Made by a program: the position numbers and the translations under genes. The notes under the pieces are model-generated. The model worked only from the letters and a program-made list of their open reading frames with translations. It searched no databases and was not told the DNA's origin. 64,000 bases of DNA from NCBI RefSeq assembly GCF_016863395.1, contig NZ_BOOU01000044.1, forward strand, positions 124,001 through 188,000. Reading direction: 5' to 3'. Positions 49,298 to 58,272 of this stretch are shown in pieces (position 1 is the stretch's first letter; every line of letters starts with the position of its first letter). This DNA comes from Sphaerisporangium rufum (GTDB lineage Bacteria; Actinomycetota; Actinomycetes; Streptosporangiales; Streptosporangiaceae).

Positions 49298-52048
49298 TCA
49301 GCCGACCGAGGAGTAGGCGACCACCCCGCGGCGCAGCGCGTCGACGGCCTTGCCGGCGTTCGCCTTCACCTTGCTGCCCTGCGGGGCGGCCTTGCCGACC
49401 TGGTCCAGCAGGTCGAGCAGCTGCTTGACCCACCGGACGAAGTCACCGGCCGCCAGATCGCCGTCGGTCAGCACGGCGTCCAGGCTGTGCCCCCGGGCCC
49501 AGCGGAACGCCGCCCAGGCGAAGCCCACGTCCGGCTCGCGGACGAACGACAGGCCGTGGTCGCGCTCGATGTCCTCCAGCTCGGCGAACAGCCGCACCAT
49601 CACGGCCAGCGCCTCGCGGACGCCGCCGGCCGGGATGCGCGGCGACCGGGCGTCGTCGGCCTGCCGTGACTCGAACACCAGGGCGGACACGCAGGCGGCC
49701 AGCTCGGCCGGGTCCAGCTCCTCCCAGACGCCGGCGCGCAGGCACTCGGCGGTGAGCAGGTCCAGCTCGGTGTAGATCTGGGCCAGCCGGCGGCCCTCGG
49801 CGGTGACCGTCTCACCCTCCAGGTAGCCGAGCTGGTCCAGCACCCCGCACACCCGGTCGAAGGTGCGCGCGATCACGTGCGACCGGCTCTCCACCCGGCG
49901 CCGCAGCCCTTCGGTCTCGCGCAGCAGCTTGTGGTAGCGCTCGGCCCAGCGGGCGTGGTCCTCACGCTTGTCACAGCCGTGGCAGGGGTGGGCGCGCAGC
50001 CGGCGGCGCAGCTCGCTGATCTCCCATTCCGGAGTGCCGGGGGTCTCGGCCCGGGTCTGCATGCCCTCGGCGTCGTGGTCGCGGACCCGCACCGGGCGGC
50101 CGAGGTCCCGGTCGCCGATCTTGGCGTGCAGGGTGGCGACCAGGTTGGCGCGGTCCTTGGGCGCCCGGGGGTTGAAGTTCTTCGGGATGCGCAGCCGCTC
50201 CACCGGCTCCACCGGGACCGGGAAGTCGGCCGCCGACAGCCGCTTCACCTGCTTGCCGATGGTCAGCACCAGCGGCGAGGGGCCCTCGGCGCGCATGGTC
50301 AGCCCGGGGTCCAGGATCACCGCGAGCCCGGCCCGCCGCCCGCCGGGCACCCGGATCACGTCACCCGGCCGCAGCGCCTCCAGCGAGCGCACCGCCTGGG
50401 CGCGGCGGGCGCTGCCGCGCCGGCGCGACAGCTCGCCCTCCCGGTCCGACAGCTCGCGGCGCATCCCGGCGTACTCCTGGAAGTCGCCCAGGTGACAGGT
50501 CATCGCCTCGGCGTACCCGGCCAGCGCCTCCTCGGCGCGGCGCACCTGCTTGGCCAGGCCCACCACCGCCCGGTCCGCCTGGAACTGGGCGAACGACGAC
50601 TCCAGCAGGGTGCGCGCCCGGCCGCGGCCGACCTGGCCGACCAGGTTGACCGCCATGTTGTAGGAGGGGCGGAAGCTGGAGCGCAGCGGGTAGGTGCGGG
50701 TGCTGGCCAGGCCCGCCACCGCGACCGGGTCCATGCCGGGCTGCCAGGCCACCACCGCGTGGCCCTCCACGTCGATGCCGCGCCGGCCGGCCCGCCCGGT
50801 GAGCTGGGTGTACTCCCCCGGCGTCAGGTCGGCGTGGGTCTCGCCGTTCCACTTGTCGAGCTTCTCGATCACCACCGAGCGGGCGGGCATGTTGATGCCG
50901 AGGGCCAGCGTCTCGGTGGCGAACACCGCCTTGACCAGGCCGCGGGTGAACAGCTCCTCGACGACCTCCTTGAACGCCGGCAGCATGCCCGCGTGGTGGG
51001 CGGCCAGGCCGCGCTCCAGGCAGTCGCGCCACTCCAGGTAGCCGAGCACCGCCAGGTCCTCGTCGGGCAGGTGGGCGGTGCGCTCGTCGACGATCTGCCG
51101 GATCTCGTGGCGCTCGCCGTCGGTGGTGAGCCGGATGCCGGCCTGCAGGCACTGCAGGACGGCGGCGTCGCACCCGGCCCGGGAGAAGATGAAGGTGATC
51201 GCCGGCAGCAGTCCCTCGGAGTCGAGCTTGTCGATGGCGGCCGACCGGCTCGCCGACCCGGCCGAGCGGCGGGGGCGGGTGTAGCCGCGCCGGCCGCGCG
51301 CCTGGGCCAGGCGCTGCTCGTCGCGGGAGATGCGCATCAGCGCGGGGTTGATGCGCGGCCGGTCCTCCTCGTCCACGAACAGGTCGTACAGTCGGTCGCC
51401 GACCAGCATGTGCTGCCACAGCGGCACCGGGCGGTGCTCGTCGACGATCACCGTGGTGTCGCCGCGCACCTCGCCGAGCCACTCGCCGAACTCCTCGGCG
51501 TTGCTGACCGTCGCCGACAGCGCGGCCAGCCGCACCGACTCGGGCAGGTGGATGATCACCTCTTCCCAGACGGCGCCGCGGAACCGGTCGGCCAGGTAGT
51601 GCACCTCGTCCATCACCACGTGGCTGAGCCCGGTGAGGGTGGCCGACCCGGCGTACAGCATGTTGCGCAGCACCTCGGTGGTCATCACGACCACCGGGGC
51701 GTCCCCGTTGACGCTGTTGTCGCCGGTGAGCAGGCCGACCCGGGCCAGGCCGTACCGGCGGACCAGATCGTTGTACTTCTGGTTGGACAGCGCCTTGATG
51801 GGGGTGGTGTAGAAGCACTTGCCGCCCTGCTCCAGCGCCAGGTGGACGGCGAACTCGCCGACGACGGTCTTGCCCGAGCCGGTGGGCGCGGCGACCAGCA
51901 CCCCGTCGCCGGCCTCCAGGGCGCGGCAGGCGTCCAGCTGGAAGTCGTCGAGCGCGAAGTCGTACAGGCCTCGGAATGACGTGAGGGCGGGCCCGCTTTC
52001 GGACTGATTCTCACGGAAGGCGGCATAGCGTTCCGCAGGCGTCGTCAT
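49298..52048 (-). CDS. Mtr4/Ski2-like DEAD/DEAH RNA helicase with DSHCT domain
   Basis: The 916-residue protein has RecA-1 with the Q-rich start LDDFQLDACRALEAGDGVLVAAPTGSGKTVVGEFAV (Walker A), VVMDEVHYLADRFRGAVWEEVIIHLPE (DEVH) and LSATVSNAEEFGEWL, RecA-2 with HHAGMLPAFKEVVEELFTRGLVKAVFATETLALGINMPA and TQLTGRAGRRGIDVEGHAV, then the Ski2-like C-terminal DSHCT region. It is a 3'-5' RNA helicase likely to act with exoribonucleases in RNA turnover. Actinobacterial homologues occur alone. A Cys-rich spot (HPCHGCDKREDHARWAERY) lies in the insertion region and could bind a metal. ATG 52048 is used. Confidence 0.92.
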   Translation of the reverse strand: MTTPAERYAAFRENQSESGPALTSFRGLYDFALDDFQLDACRALEAGDGVLVAAPTGSGKTVVGEFAVHLALEQGGKCFYTTPIKALSNQKYNDLVRRYGLARVGLLTGDNSVNGDAPVVVMTTEVLRNMLYAGSATLTGLSHVVMDEVHYLADRFRGAVWEEVIIHLPESVRLAALSATVSNAEEFGEWLGEVRGDTTVIVDEHRPVPLWQHMLVGDRLYDLFVDEEDRPRINPALMRISRDEQRLAQARGRRGYTRPRRSAGSASRSAAIDKLDSEGLLPAITFIFSRAGCDAAVLQCLQAGIRLTTDGERHEIRQIVDERTAHLPDEDLAVLGYLEWRDCLERGLAAHHAGMLPAFKEVVEELFTRGLVKAVFATETLALGINMPARSVVIEKLDKWNGETHADLTPGEYTQLTGRAGRRGIDVEGHAVVAWQPGMDPVAVAGLASTRTYPLRSSFRPSYNMAVNLVGQVGRGRARTLLESSFAQFQADRAVVGLAKQVRRAEEALAGYAEAMTCHLGDFQEYAGMRRELSDREGELSRRRGSARRAQAVRSLEALRPGDVIRVPGGRRAGLAVILDPGLTMRAEGPSPLVLTIGKQVKRLSAADFPVPVEPVERLRIPKNFNPRAPKDRANLVATLHAKIGDRDLGRPVRVRDHDAEGMQTRAETPGTPEWEISELRRRLRAHPCHGCDKREDHARWAERYHKLLRETEGLRRRVESRSHVIARTFDRVCGVLDQLGYLEGETVTAEGRRLAQIYTELDLLTAECLRAGVWEELDPAELAACVSALVFESRQADDARSPRIPAGGVREALAVMVRLFAELEDIERDHGLSFVREPDVGFAWAAFRWARGHSLDAVLTDGDLAAGDFVRWVKQLLDLLDQVGKAAPQGSKVKANAGKAVDALRRGVVAYSSVG

Positions 52049-52231
52049 GCACTTCACCCTACCGATAACCGATTTCCGGTCCGGTCGGGTCGCGCCTTCC
52101 GGGCGACTGGCCCGCACACCGGGGGGCGGGCCCCGGTGAAGTGCGGGTACGGGGCGCCGGCCCCACCCGGGCATGGTAGAAGAGGAATGTTCTACCCGGT
52201 GATTCCTGGACGTTGAAATGACCTCTCGGTG

Positions 52232-52810
52232 ATGGGCCGGCCGGCGCGGGTCGCGGGCCCGGGCGCGGCGGCGCCCCCCGCCATGCCCGCTGGCATGCCC
52301 GCCGCCATGCCCGCCGCCATGCTCGCCGTCATGCTCGCCGCCATGGCCGGATGCGCGGCCGGATGCGCCGCCGGCGGTACCGGTGACGCCGCCGGCGCCG
52401 GGCCGACGACCGTGCTGTCGCGGCCCGCCGCCCCTCCCGGGCCGGGGCTGTTCGTGGTCAACTCCCAGCCGCTGGGCGGGCCGATCGTCATCGACGGCCA
52501 GGGGTACCTGATGTACCGCTACGACCGCGACGGCGCCGCGCCGCCGCGCTCGGCGTGCACAGGAGCCTGCGCGGCCGAGTGGCCGCCGGTGCGGGCCGGT
52601 GATCTCGCGCGGCTACGGGTGGCGGGCATCGACCGGGGCAAGCTCGGCGTGCTGCGCCGGCCGGACGGCATCGGCCAGCTCACCCTGGCCGGCCACCCGC
52701 TGTACGGCCGCCGCGCCGACCGGTTGCCCGGCGACACCAGCGGGCACGGCCGGGACGGCTGGTTCGCCGTCTCCCCCGCCGGCGCCCGCGCCGGCCGCCC
52801 GCCCGGCTGA
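52232..52810 (+). CDS. Putative lipoprotein with repeat-rich signal peptide (PF03640-type)
   Basis: The 192-residue protein has an odd N-terminus: repeated (A/P)AM(P/L)A motifs from DNA repeats of about 12 bases (CCATGCCCGC-like, roughly 52278-52345), ending MAGCAAGC, a possible lipobox with Cys near residue 40. The mature part matches secreted PF03640 repeats: LGGPIVIDGQGYLMYRYDRDG and SACTGACAAEWPPVRAGDLA, then a second half LRRPDGIGQLTLAGHPLYGRRADRLPGDTSGHGRDGWFAVSPAG. The Cys-X3-Cys in the first repeat is typical. Function of PF03640 proteins is unknown; some bind at the cell surface. ATG 52232 (with a GTG at 52229) is the likely start. Confidence 0.75.
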   Translation: MGRPARVAGPGAAAPPAMPAGMPAAMPAAMLAVMLAAMAGCAAGCAAGGTGDAAGAGPTTVLSRPAAPPGPGLFVVNSQPLGGPIVIDGQGYLMYRYDRDGAAPPRSACTGACAAEWPPVRAGDLARLRVAGIDRGKLGVLRRPDGIGQLTLAGHPLYGRRADRLPGDTSGHGRDGWFAVSPAGARAGRPPG

Positions 52811-52961
52811 CCCCTCGCCGGGTCACCGCCGGGCCGCCGCACGCTTGGGCCCGGCGGCCGTGCGGACGGCGGCGTCCACCGGGGGCGGGCGATTCGCCGG
52901 TCTCGCCGTCCGCCCACGCCCTCGACTCTCTCATGAACGCGCGGCCCGGTGGCGGCGCCGG

Positions 52962-53813
52962 TCACCGGTTCCGGCCGCGCCACTCCTCCAGGCTCAGCAG
53001 CCCGGGGAAGCGGGCGCGCAGCGCGGCGATGTCGGCCCGGTGGCTCTGACGCTGGAACCAGGTGAACATGGCCGCCACCTCCGGCGCCCGTGCCCGCACC
53101 TCCTCGATCGGCTGGCGGGTGATCCGCGTCGCAACGCCGTCGGTCCTGGTGAAGACCGCGGCGATCTCCCGGACGGTCGGTTCGTCACCGGCGATGTCGA
53201 TGCTCTCACCGAGGAAGCCGGCCGGGTCGGCGAACGCGGCCGCGGCGATCCGGCCGATGTCGGCCAGCGCGATCATCTGCAGCGGGGTGCCGGCGTCCAG
53301 CGCGAGCGGCACGACCCGCTCGCCGCCTCGGGGCTCGGGCAGCATGTAGAGCCAGTTCTCCATGAAGAACACCGGCCGCAGCACCGTGGCCGGCAGGCCG
53401 ATGGCGTGGATGTACGCCTCGATCTCCGCCTTGCTGTCGAAGTGCGCGACGCCCGACCCGCGGCCGGCGGCGGCGACCGAGGTGTAGACCAGGTGGGCGA
53501 CGCCGGCCGCCTTCGCCGCGTCGGCGACGTTCCGCCCGCGCCGTACCTCCAGCGCGGGCCGCGGGTCGGCCAGGTCGCAGGGCTGCACGCTGAAGACGCC
53601 GTGGCAGCCCCGGGCCGCCGCGCGCAGCGAGGCGGGGTCGTCCAGGTCGCCCGCGACCGGTTGCGCGCCGAGTACCCGCAGGGCCTTGGCGGCCGGCGCG
53701 TCCGGGTCCCGGACCAGGACGCGCACCGGCCGGCCGGCCGCGAGCAGCCTGCGGGCGACGGCGCCGCCCTGCCCGCCGGTCGCGCCCGTGACCAGGATGA
53801 TCTTCTCCGGCAC
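52962..53813 (-). CDS. NmrA-like NAD(P)-binding protein
   Basis: GTG 53813 follows AAAGGAT. The 283-residue protein has the Rossmann motif VTGATGGQGGAVARRLL, ARGCHGVFSVQP, VAHLVYTSVAAAG and the NmrA-like LPATVLRPVFFMENWLYMLP with a C-terminal domain. Conserved catalytic Tyr-Lys of SDR enzymes is not present, so it is more likely a redox sensor or an atypical reductase (NmrA/HSCARG type). It reads toward the lipoprotein and away from the MFS gene upstream. Confidence 0.88.
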   Translation of the reverse strand: MPEKIILVTGATGGQGGAVARRLLAAGRPVRVLVRDPDAPAAKALRVLGAQPVAGDLDDPASLRAAARGCHGVFSVQPCDLADPRPALEVRRGRNVADAAKAAGVAHLVYTSVAAAGRGSGVAHFDSKAEIEAYIHAIGLPATVLRPVFFMENWLYMLPEPRGGERVVPLALDAGTPLQMIALADIGRIAAAAFADPAGFLGESIDIAGDEPTVREIAAVFTRTDGVATRITRQPIEEVRARAPEVAAMFTWFQRQSHRADIAALRARFPGLLSLEEWRGRNR

Positions 53814-54007
53814 TGTCGGATCCTTTCGAGGTGTGATGGCTTGACCGGTCGCCTGCGGACCGGCCAGGGGGTGACAGGTGATGGACCGGCCGGTCGAAGG
53901 CCGCCCCCGCGGGACCCTCGCCGTACGGACCGGGCCGGGTGCCGCCTTCGGCCATGGCACGGGCCGGGTAGAGCTCACCACCGGCGGGGTTCACCGCCGG
54001 GCGGCGC

Positions 54008-55258
54008 TCACCGCCGGGCGGCCTGGGACGTCGCGCGGCGCTCGAGCAGCCACAGCACGAACATCCCGGCGCCCAGCGTGCCGCCGAGAACGCTCACCGC
54101 CGGCCAGCCGCCGCGCGTCCACGCCAGCGCGGCCAGCGCCGAACCGGCGGCGCCACCGGCGAAGAAGGCGGTCATCAGTACGGAGTTGAGCCGGTTGCGG
54201 ATCTCCGGGCGCAGCGCGTAGATGACCTGCTGGTTGCTGTTGAGCACCGCCATGTGGGCCACGTTGAGCACGACCAGCCCGGCCAGCAGCCAGCCCAGCC
54301 AGGCGCCGCCCGCCCCGATCAGCAGCCAGGAGGCGGCCAGCGCGGCGCTGCCCCAGGCGGTGACCCGCTGCACGTGGCCGCGGTCGGCCAGCCGGCCGGC
54401 GACCGTCGTCGCCACCACGCCCGCCGCGCCGAGCAGGCCGAGCGCTCCGATGGCCGCCCCGGACCAGCCGTATCGCGGGCCGGCGAGCAGGAAGGTCATC
54501 GCCGTCCACAGCACGTTGAACGATCCGAGCGACAGGGCGGCGATGCCGGCCCGCCACCGCAGGACCGGCTCGTGGCGCAGCAGCGCGACCGTCGAGCGGA
54601 GCAGCGCCGGGTAGGACAGGCCGATCGGCGTGTGCAGCGGCGGCAGCAGGCGCCAGAGCAGCACCGCCACCGCGGCGATCAGTGTCGCGCTCACCCAGTA
54701 GACCGTCCGCCAGCCGCCGAGTTCGGCCAGCCCGCCGGCGACGGTACGGGACAGCAGCGCGCCCAGCATCAGCCCGCTCATCACCGTGCCGACGACCCGG
54801 CCGCGCCGCTCCGGTGCGGCGAGCGTGGCGGCGTACGGCACCACGATCTGGGCGGCCACCGAGGTGAACGCGGTGAGCACCGATCCGATCAGCAGCTGGG
54901 TGCCGCTGCGCGCGGTCGCCGAGATCAGCGCGAACGCCGCGGTGGCCGCGTACAGCACGACGGCCAGCCGGCGGCGTTCCAGCAGGTCGCCCAGCGGGAC
55001 CAGCAGGATCAGGCCGAGCCCGTAACCGGCCTGCCCGGCCGCCACGATCAGGCCGCCCGTGGTGGCGCCGAACCCCAGATCCCGGCCGAGCAGGTCCAGC
55101 AGCGGCAGCGCGAAGTAGTTGTTGGCGACCGCGAGCCCAGTGGCCACCGACATCAGTAGCACCAGCCCGCGGCCCAGCGGCGCGCCGCCGTCCGGGAGGT
55201 CGGTGACCGGCCGGCCTGGCGTGGTACGGGAGGTGCCGGATCTGATGTCGTTCGTCAT
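54008..55258 (-). CDS. MFS transporter
   Basis: The 416-residue protein has 12 membrane helices. The sequence includes ANNYFALPLLDLLGRDLGFGATTGGLIVAAGQAGYGLGLILLVPLGDLLERRRLAVVLY (the MFS loop 2-3 signature) and a second half starting HEPVLRWRAGIAALSLGSFNVLWTAMTFLLAG. It belongs to the YnfM/AraJ-type drug or metabolite export group. ATG 55258. A perfect inverted repeat lies 26 bases upstream and is a candidate operator. No regulator is immediately adjacent; the nearest, a LysR gene, lies 1.1 kb away beyond a secreted-protein gene. Confidence 0.9.
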   Translation of the reverse strand: MTNDIRSGTSRTTPGRPVTDLPDGGAPLGRGLVLLMSVATGLAVANNYFALPLLDLLGRDLGFGATTGGLIVAAGQAGYGLGLILLVPLGDLLERRRLAVVLYAATAAFALISATARSGTQLLIGSVLTAFTSVAAQIVVPYAATLAAPERRGRVVGTVMSGLMLGALLSRTVAGGLAELGGWRTVYWVSATLIAAVAVLLWRLLPPLHTPIGLSYPALLRSTVALLRHEPVLRWRAGIAALSLGSFNVLWTAMTFLLAGPRYGWSGAAIGALGLLGAAGVVATTVAGRLADRGHVQRVTAWGSAALAASWLLIGAGGAWLGWLLAGLVVLNVAHMAVLNSNQQVIYALRPEIRNRLNSVLMTAFFAGGAAGSALAALAWTRGGWPAVSVLGGTLGAGMFVLWLLERRATSQAARR

Positions 55259-55283
55259 GGTAGATAGCTTCGGGCCCCCACGA

Positions 55284-55310
55284 TTGATGAGTCCAACACA
55301 TACTCATCAA
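55284..55310. promoter_or_regulatory. Inverted repeat, candidate operator of the MFS gene
   Basis: TTGATGAGT (55284-55292) and ACTCATCAA (55302-55310) are perfect 9-bp arms around a 9-base spacer, 26 bases before the MFS start. A second, shorter palindrome AATCGCGATT is at 55324-55333. Both sites overlap the expected promoter. Related sequence (CAATGAGTCC) recurs near 56392, upstream of the LysR gene, which makes that protein the first suspect. Confidence 0.55.
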
Positions 55311-55451
55311 CGCACCGATCACGAATCGCGATTGATCGGCTGAGCCGCCCGCCATGACCTGACCAGGCCGTCACCACCTGACGATCAGCCGTCCGAGGGA
55401 GCGCCGGTAACGGGCCGGGGCCGGGTCCGGGCCGAGAACGGTCTCGGGCGG

Positions 55452-55934
55452 TCAGCTGTAGGAGATCGACTGCAGGCTGCAGCTGGTCATCCAGGGGCCG
55501 GGATACACCGGGGCGGTGGAGCAGCTCCAACCGGCGGTCACGACGCTGGTCCCGGCGGGAATGCCCGCCAGCCCGCTCGAGCCGGCGAAGTCGTACTGGT
55601 GGCCGCCGCTGCACAGGGCGCCCACCCCCACATACCCGGCGTCGGCGGGCAGCGTCTGGCTGAACTGGAACGCGTGGGTCGCGGGCACCGCGGTCAGGGC
55701 GCTGAACGGCAGGGTCGCCGACCAGGACGGCGACGAGGTGAACACCCGCAGGTCAGAGGGGTACCAGTCTCTGGTGTCCCCGGAGTAGTTGACGTTGGAG
55801 CAGTCCACCGTCGCGTTCAGCACGGCGGTGGTGGCGGCGGCGGGTGACGCCCCGGTCACCACGCCGAGCACTCCGGTGGCGACCAGAGCGGCACCGAGCG
55901 ACAGCACCCGCCGAAACGATCTCACCGCGAACAT
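55452..55934 (-). CDS. Secreted protein, unknown family
   Basis: AAGGA six bases before the second ATG (55934) selects it over the ATG at 55940. The 160-residue product starts FAVRSFRRVLSLGAALVATGVLGVVTGASPAAAT, a clear signal peptide. The mature protein of about 125 residues has five cysteines (in VDCSNVN, GALCSGG, GWSCST and TSCSLQS), many Ser/Thr/Gly and no membrane helix. Strand-rich composition suggests a small disulfide-linked beta fold. I do not recognise the family. It is divergent from the LysR gene. Confidence 0.65.
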   Translation of the reverse strand: MFAVRSFRRVLSLGAALVATGVLGVVTGASPAAATTAVLNATVDCSNVNYSGDTRDWYPSDLRVFTSSPSWSATLPFSALTAVPATHAFQFSQTLPADAGYVGVGALCSGGHQYDFAGSSGLAGIPAGTSVVTAGWSCSTAPVYPGPWMTSCSLQSISYS

Positions 55935-56446
55935 GGGCATCCTTTCTCGCGCTTCACACCGGCCACCGCGAATTCAGCATCCTTTCCGAACCCGGTCAAA
56001 AGGGCCCGAGCTTTCGGCGGGTCCGAAACCAAACCGCGCATCGAGCCGTGAAATGCCTGATCCACCGGCGGCCCGATCCCGTGGGGCGGGAAGATGCACC
56101 GGCCGGCGCGCCGGCACCCGGAGGATTCGCCGGCAGCGGGCCGGCGCCCGGCGGTTATCACGGAATTCCACCGAAGCGGCGATCGTGAAATGTTTCGGCG
56201 ACCAGGGCGTCCCGTTATCGCCGATTCCTGACGGTCAGCTGAAAGATTCAGAACCGGTCGGGTCACCGCGACGGCCTTCCACGAGTCATCGGCCCGCGGC
56301 CGGGCCGGCCGCCGGCGTCCACCTGCCACCCGGGCCGGCGGCGTGGCGCGCGGCACCGCGGACGATCGCGTGACCGCCACGGCCGACCGGATCAATGAGT
56401 CCGGCATATGGCCGTCGTCGCGACGATCGCGATCTACGATGGATCG
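55935..56446. other. Intergenic region between divergent secreted-protein and LysR genes
   Basis: A 512-base gap. Its left part is less GC-rich and should contain the promoter of the secreted protein. No gene with a recognisable domain is present; the plus-strand open frames are alanine/proline/arginine-rich shadows. Near 56385-56410 is GGATCAATGAGTCCGGC, partly like the operator before the MFS gene, and a LysR-type T-N11-A site may be here, but I cannot define it. Confidence 0.35.
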
Positions 56447-57358
56447 GTGGAGTTGCAGCAGATGCGCTACGTGGTGGCGGTGGCGGAGACGGCGAACTTC
56501 ACCCGGGCCGCCGAGCGGTGCCGGGTCGTGCAGTCGGCGCTGAGCCACCAGATCGCCCGGCTGGAGCGCGAGCTCGGCGCCCGGCTGTTCGAGCGCACCA
56601 GCCGCAGGGTCGCGCTGACCCCGGCCGGCGAGGCCTTCCTGCCGGCCGCCCGCCAGGCCCTGGAGGCCGCGGACCGCGCCCGCGCCGAGGTGGCCGCGGC
56701 CGGCGGTGAGCTGCGCGGCCGGCTCGCCATCGGCGCCATCCCGACCGTCACCGCGGTCGACCTGCCGGCTGCGCTGCAGAGCTTCCACCTGCGCCACCCG
56801 CAGGTGAGGATCACGCTCCGGTCCGGGGCGAGCGACGCCCTGGCCGAGCAGGTCCGCCAGGGCGGGCTGGACATCGCCTTCCTCGGCCTGTCACCGAAGA
56901 CCCGGCCCAAGGGCGTCCAGGGGCGTGTCCTGGCCCGGGGGGAGCTGGTCGCGCTGGTGGCGCCCGGCCATCCGCTGGCCGGCGAGACCGGGGTGGACCT
57001 GCACCGGTTGGCACAGGAGGTCTTCGTCGACTGGCCGGCCGGTTCCGCCGGGCGCGTGCAGTCCGACGAGGCGTTCGCCGCCGCCGGCCTGGTCCGGGAG
57101 GTCGCTTTCGAGATCTCCAACGCCGGCCTGATGGCCCGGCTGGTCCGGCTGGGCCTGGGCGTCGCCATGATGCCCGCCTCCTTCGTCCCCGAGCTCGGTG
57201 ACGTGCACGTCGTCGAACTGCGTGACCCGCCCACCCGGATCGAGCGCCTGGTCTGGCGCCACCCCCGCCCGTCCCCGGCCGCCGCCGCCTTCCTCGACGC
57301 TCTGAACCTCCCGGCGGAACGGGTCCCGGACGGCGTTCCCCGGGCCGGCACCGGCTGA
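56447..57358 (+). CDS. LysR-family transcriptional regulator
   Basis: GTG 56447 gives VELQQMRYVVAVAETANFTRAAERCRVVQSALSHQIARLERELGARLFERTSRRVALTPAGEAFLPAARQAL, the standard LysR HTH start. A longer frame begins at 56408, but the extra 13 residues have no family match. The effector domain is complete (303 residues total). Its target may be the MFS gene on the left, because a similar short sequence occurs at both promoters; this is inference. Downstream is a relic of a response regulator. Confidence 0.93.
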   Translation: MELQQMRYVVAVAETANFTRAAERCRVVQSALSHQIARLERELGARLFERTSRRVALTPAGEAFLPAARQALEAADRARAEVAAAGGELRGRLAIGAIPTVTAVDLPAALQSFHLRHPQVRITLRSGASDALAEQVRQGGLDIAFLGLSPKTRPKGVQGRVLARGELVALVAPGHPLAGETGVDLHRLAQEVFVDWPAGSAGRVQSDEAFAAAGLVREVAFEISNAGLMARLVRLGLGVAMMPASFVPELGDVHVVELRDPPTRIERLVWRHPRPSPAAAAFLDALNLPAERVPDGVPRAGTG

Positions 57359-57454
57359 CCCGGCACCGGGAGAGTCGGGAGAGGTCGAGAACGGGCGCTC
57401 AGCCCCGGTCGCCGGTCCTGTCGTAGATCGCCGCCCGCCGGTTCATCGGCCGGG

Positions 57455-57568
57455 GGCACCGTCAAGACCCACCTGGCGCACATCTAGGCCAAGCTCCGGC
57501 TCGCCAACCGCACCGAACTCGCCCGCCCCGCGGCCACCGCCCACCCGCCCGGAGCCGGCCCGGAATGA
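57455..57568 (+). pseudogene. Remnant of a NarL-type response regulator HTH with an internal stop
   Basis: The sequence encodes GTVKTHLAHI, then TAG at 57485-57487, then AKLRLANRTELAR. This is the recognition-helix part of a LuxR/NarL DNA-binding domain (normally ...ATVKTHVAHIYAKLGVRDRTQLA), with the Tyr codon changed to a stop. The receiver and the first HTH helix are missing, and a short Pro/Ala tail follows. It is a dead 3' fragment left after a deletion or recombination, standing between the LysR and the CMD gene. Confidence 0.65.
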
Positions 57569-57596
57569 CCGGCGGCCGCGGTGACAGGTCCGCCGG

Positions 57597-58082
57597 TCAG
57601 CTCGACAGGTTCGCGAGCATGCCGGCCTGGTAGGAGCCGCCCTGGTTGCGCACGATCACGTTCAGCCGGTTGGCCGCGTTGATGAAGGCGGTCAGCGCGA
57701 CCAGCGCGGCGACCTGGTCGTCGTCGTAGTGCTCGCGCACCTGGGCCCAGGTCTCGTCCGACACGCCATGGTGGGTGTCGGCCAGCCGGGTGCCCTCCTC
57801 GGCGAGCGCCAGCGCGGCCCGCTCGGCCGCGGTGAACACGCTGGTCTCGCGCCAGGCGGCCACCAGGGCGAGCCGGACCGGGGTCTCGCCGGCGGCCGTG
57901 GCCTCCTTGGTGTGCATGTCCACGCAGAAGCCACAGCCGTTGATCTGGCTGACGCGCAGCAGCACCAGGTGCTGGACGGTCACGGGCAGCGGCGACTGCT
58001 GGATGGCCAGGCCGACATTGATCATCCGCTTGCCGATCTTGGCGCCGGTCTCGTTGGCCATCAGGTCGATACGGGGTTCCAT
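57597..58082 (-). CDS. Carboxymuconolactone decarboxylase-family protein (AhpD-like), ECF41 partner
   Basis: The 161-residue protein has the CMD fold with the redox motif GCGFCVDMH (Cys50, Cys53, His57), as in AhpD alkylhydroperoxidases. ATG 58082 follows GAGAGGA. Genes of this family (COE type) are the conserved partners of ECF41 sigma factors, and here the gene is divergent from an ECF41 gene with an ECF41-like promoter 58 bases upstream. Peroxide or electrophile reduction using the CxxC pair is the expected chemistry; the physiological substrate is unknown. Confidence 0.93.
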   Translation of the reverse strand: MEPRIDLMANETGAKIGKRMINVGLAIQQSPLPVTVQHLVLLRVSQINGCGFCVDMHTKEATAAGETPVRLALVAAWRETSVFTAAERAALALAEEGTRLADTHHGVSDETWAQVREHYDDDQVAALVALTAFINAANRLNVIVRNQGGSYQAGMLANLSS

Positions 58083-58139
58083 GGCGTCGTCCTCTCTCGG
58101 GTAGGGCCGCGCGGTCGCGCGGCGTCCTGACGACCACGA

Positions 58140-58166
58140 GACGCCGGCCGGCCGGACCGCGTGACA
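58140..58166 (-). promoter_or_regulatory. ECF41-type promoter of the CMD gene
   Basis: On the minus strand, TGTCACG (58166-58160), 16 bases, then CGTC (58143-58140). The published ECF41 consensus is TGTCACA-N16/17-CGTC, so only the last base of the -35 differs. It lies 57 bases upstream of the CMD start codon. Confidence 0.8.
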
Positions 58167-58201
58167 GGCATATGGGTGTGACCTGCGCCACCACGCGAAG
58201 G

Positions 58202-58228
58202 TGTCACACTGCGGCAGGGTCCGGTGTC
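58202..58228 (+). promoter_or_regulatory. ECF41-like promoter of the sigma-factor gene
   Basis: TGTCACA (58202-58208) is a perfect ECF41 -35. After 16 bases the -10 reads TGTC (58225-58228) and not CGTC, one mismatch. It lies 44 bases before the sigma-factor ATG at 58273 and suggests weak autoregulation. Confidence 0.65.
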
Positions 58229-58272
58229 TGGTGGGTGTGACACCATCGACGGCGGACGGGCGGGAGACGGCC

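Noticed and set aside
49877-51979. 700-codon plus-strand open frame
   Set aside because: Antisense shadow of the Mtr4-like helicase with His/Val/Gly-biased composition and no domain.
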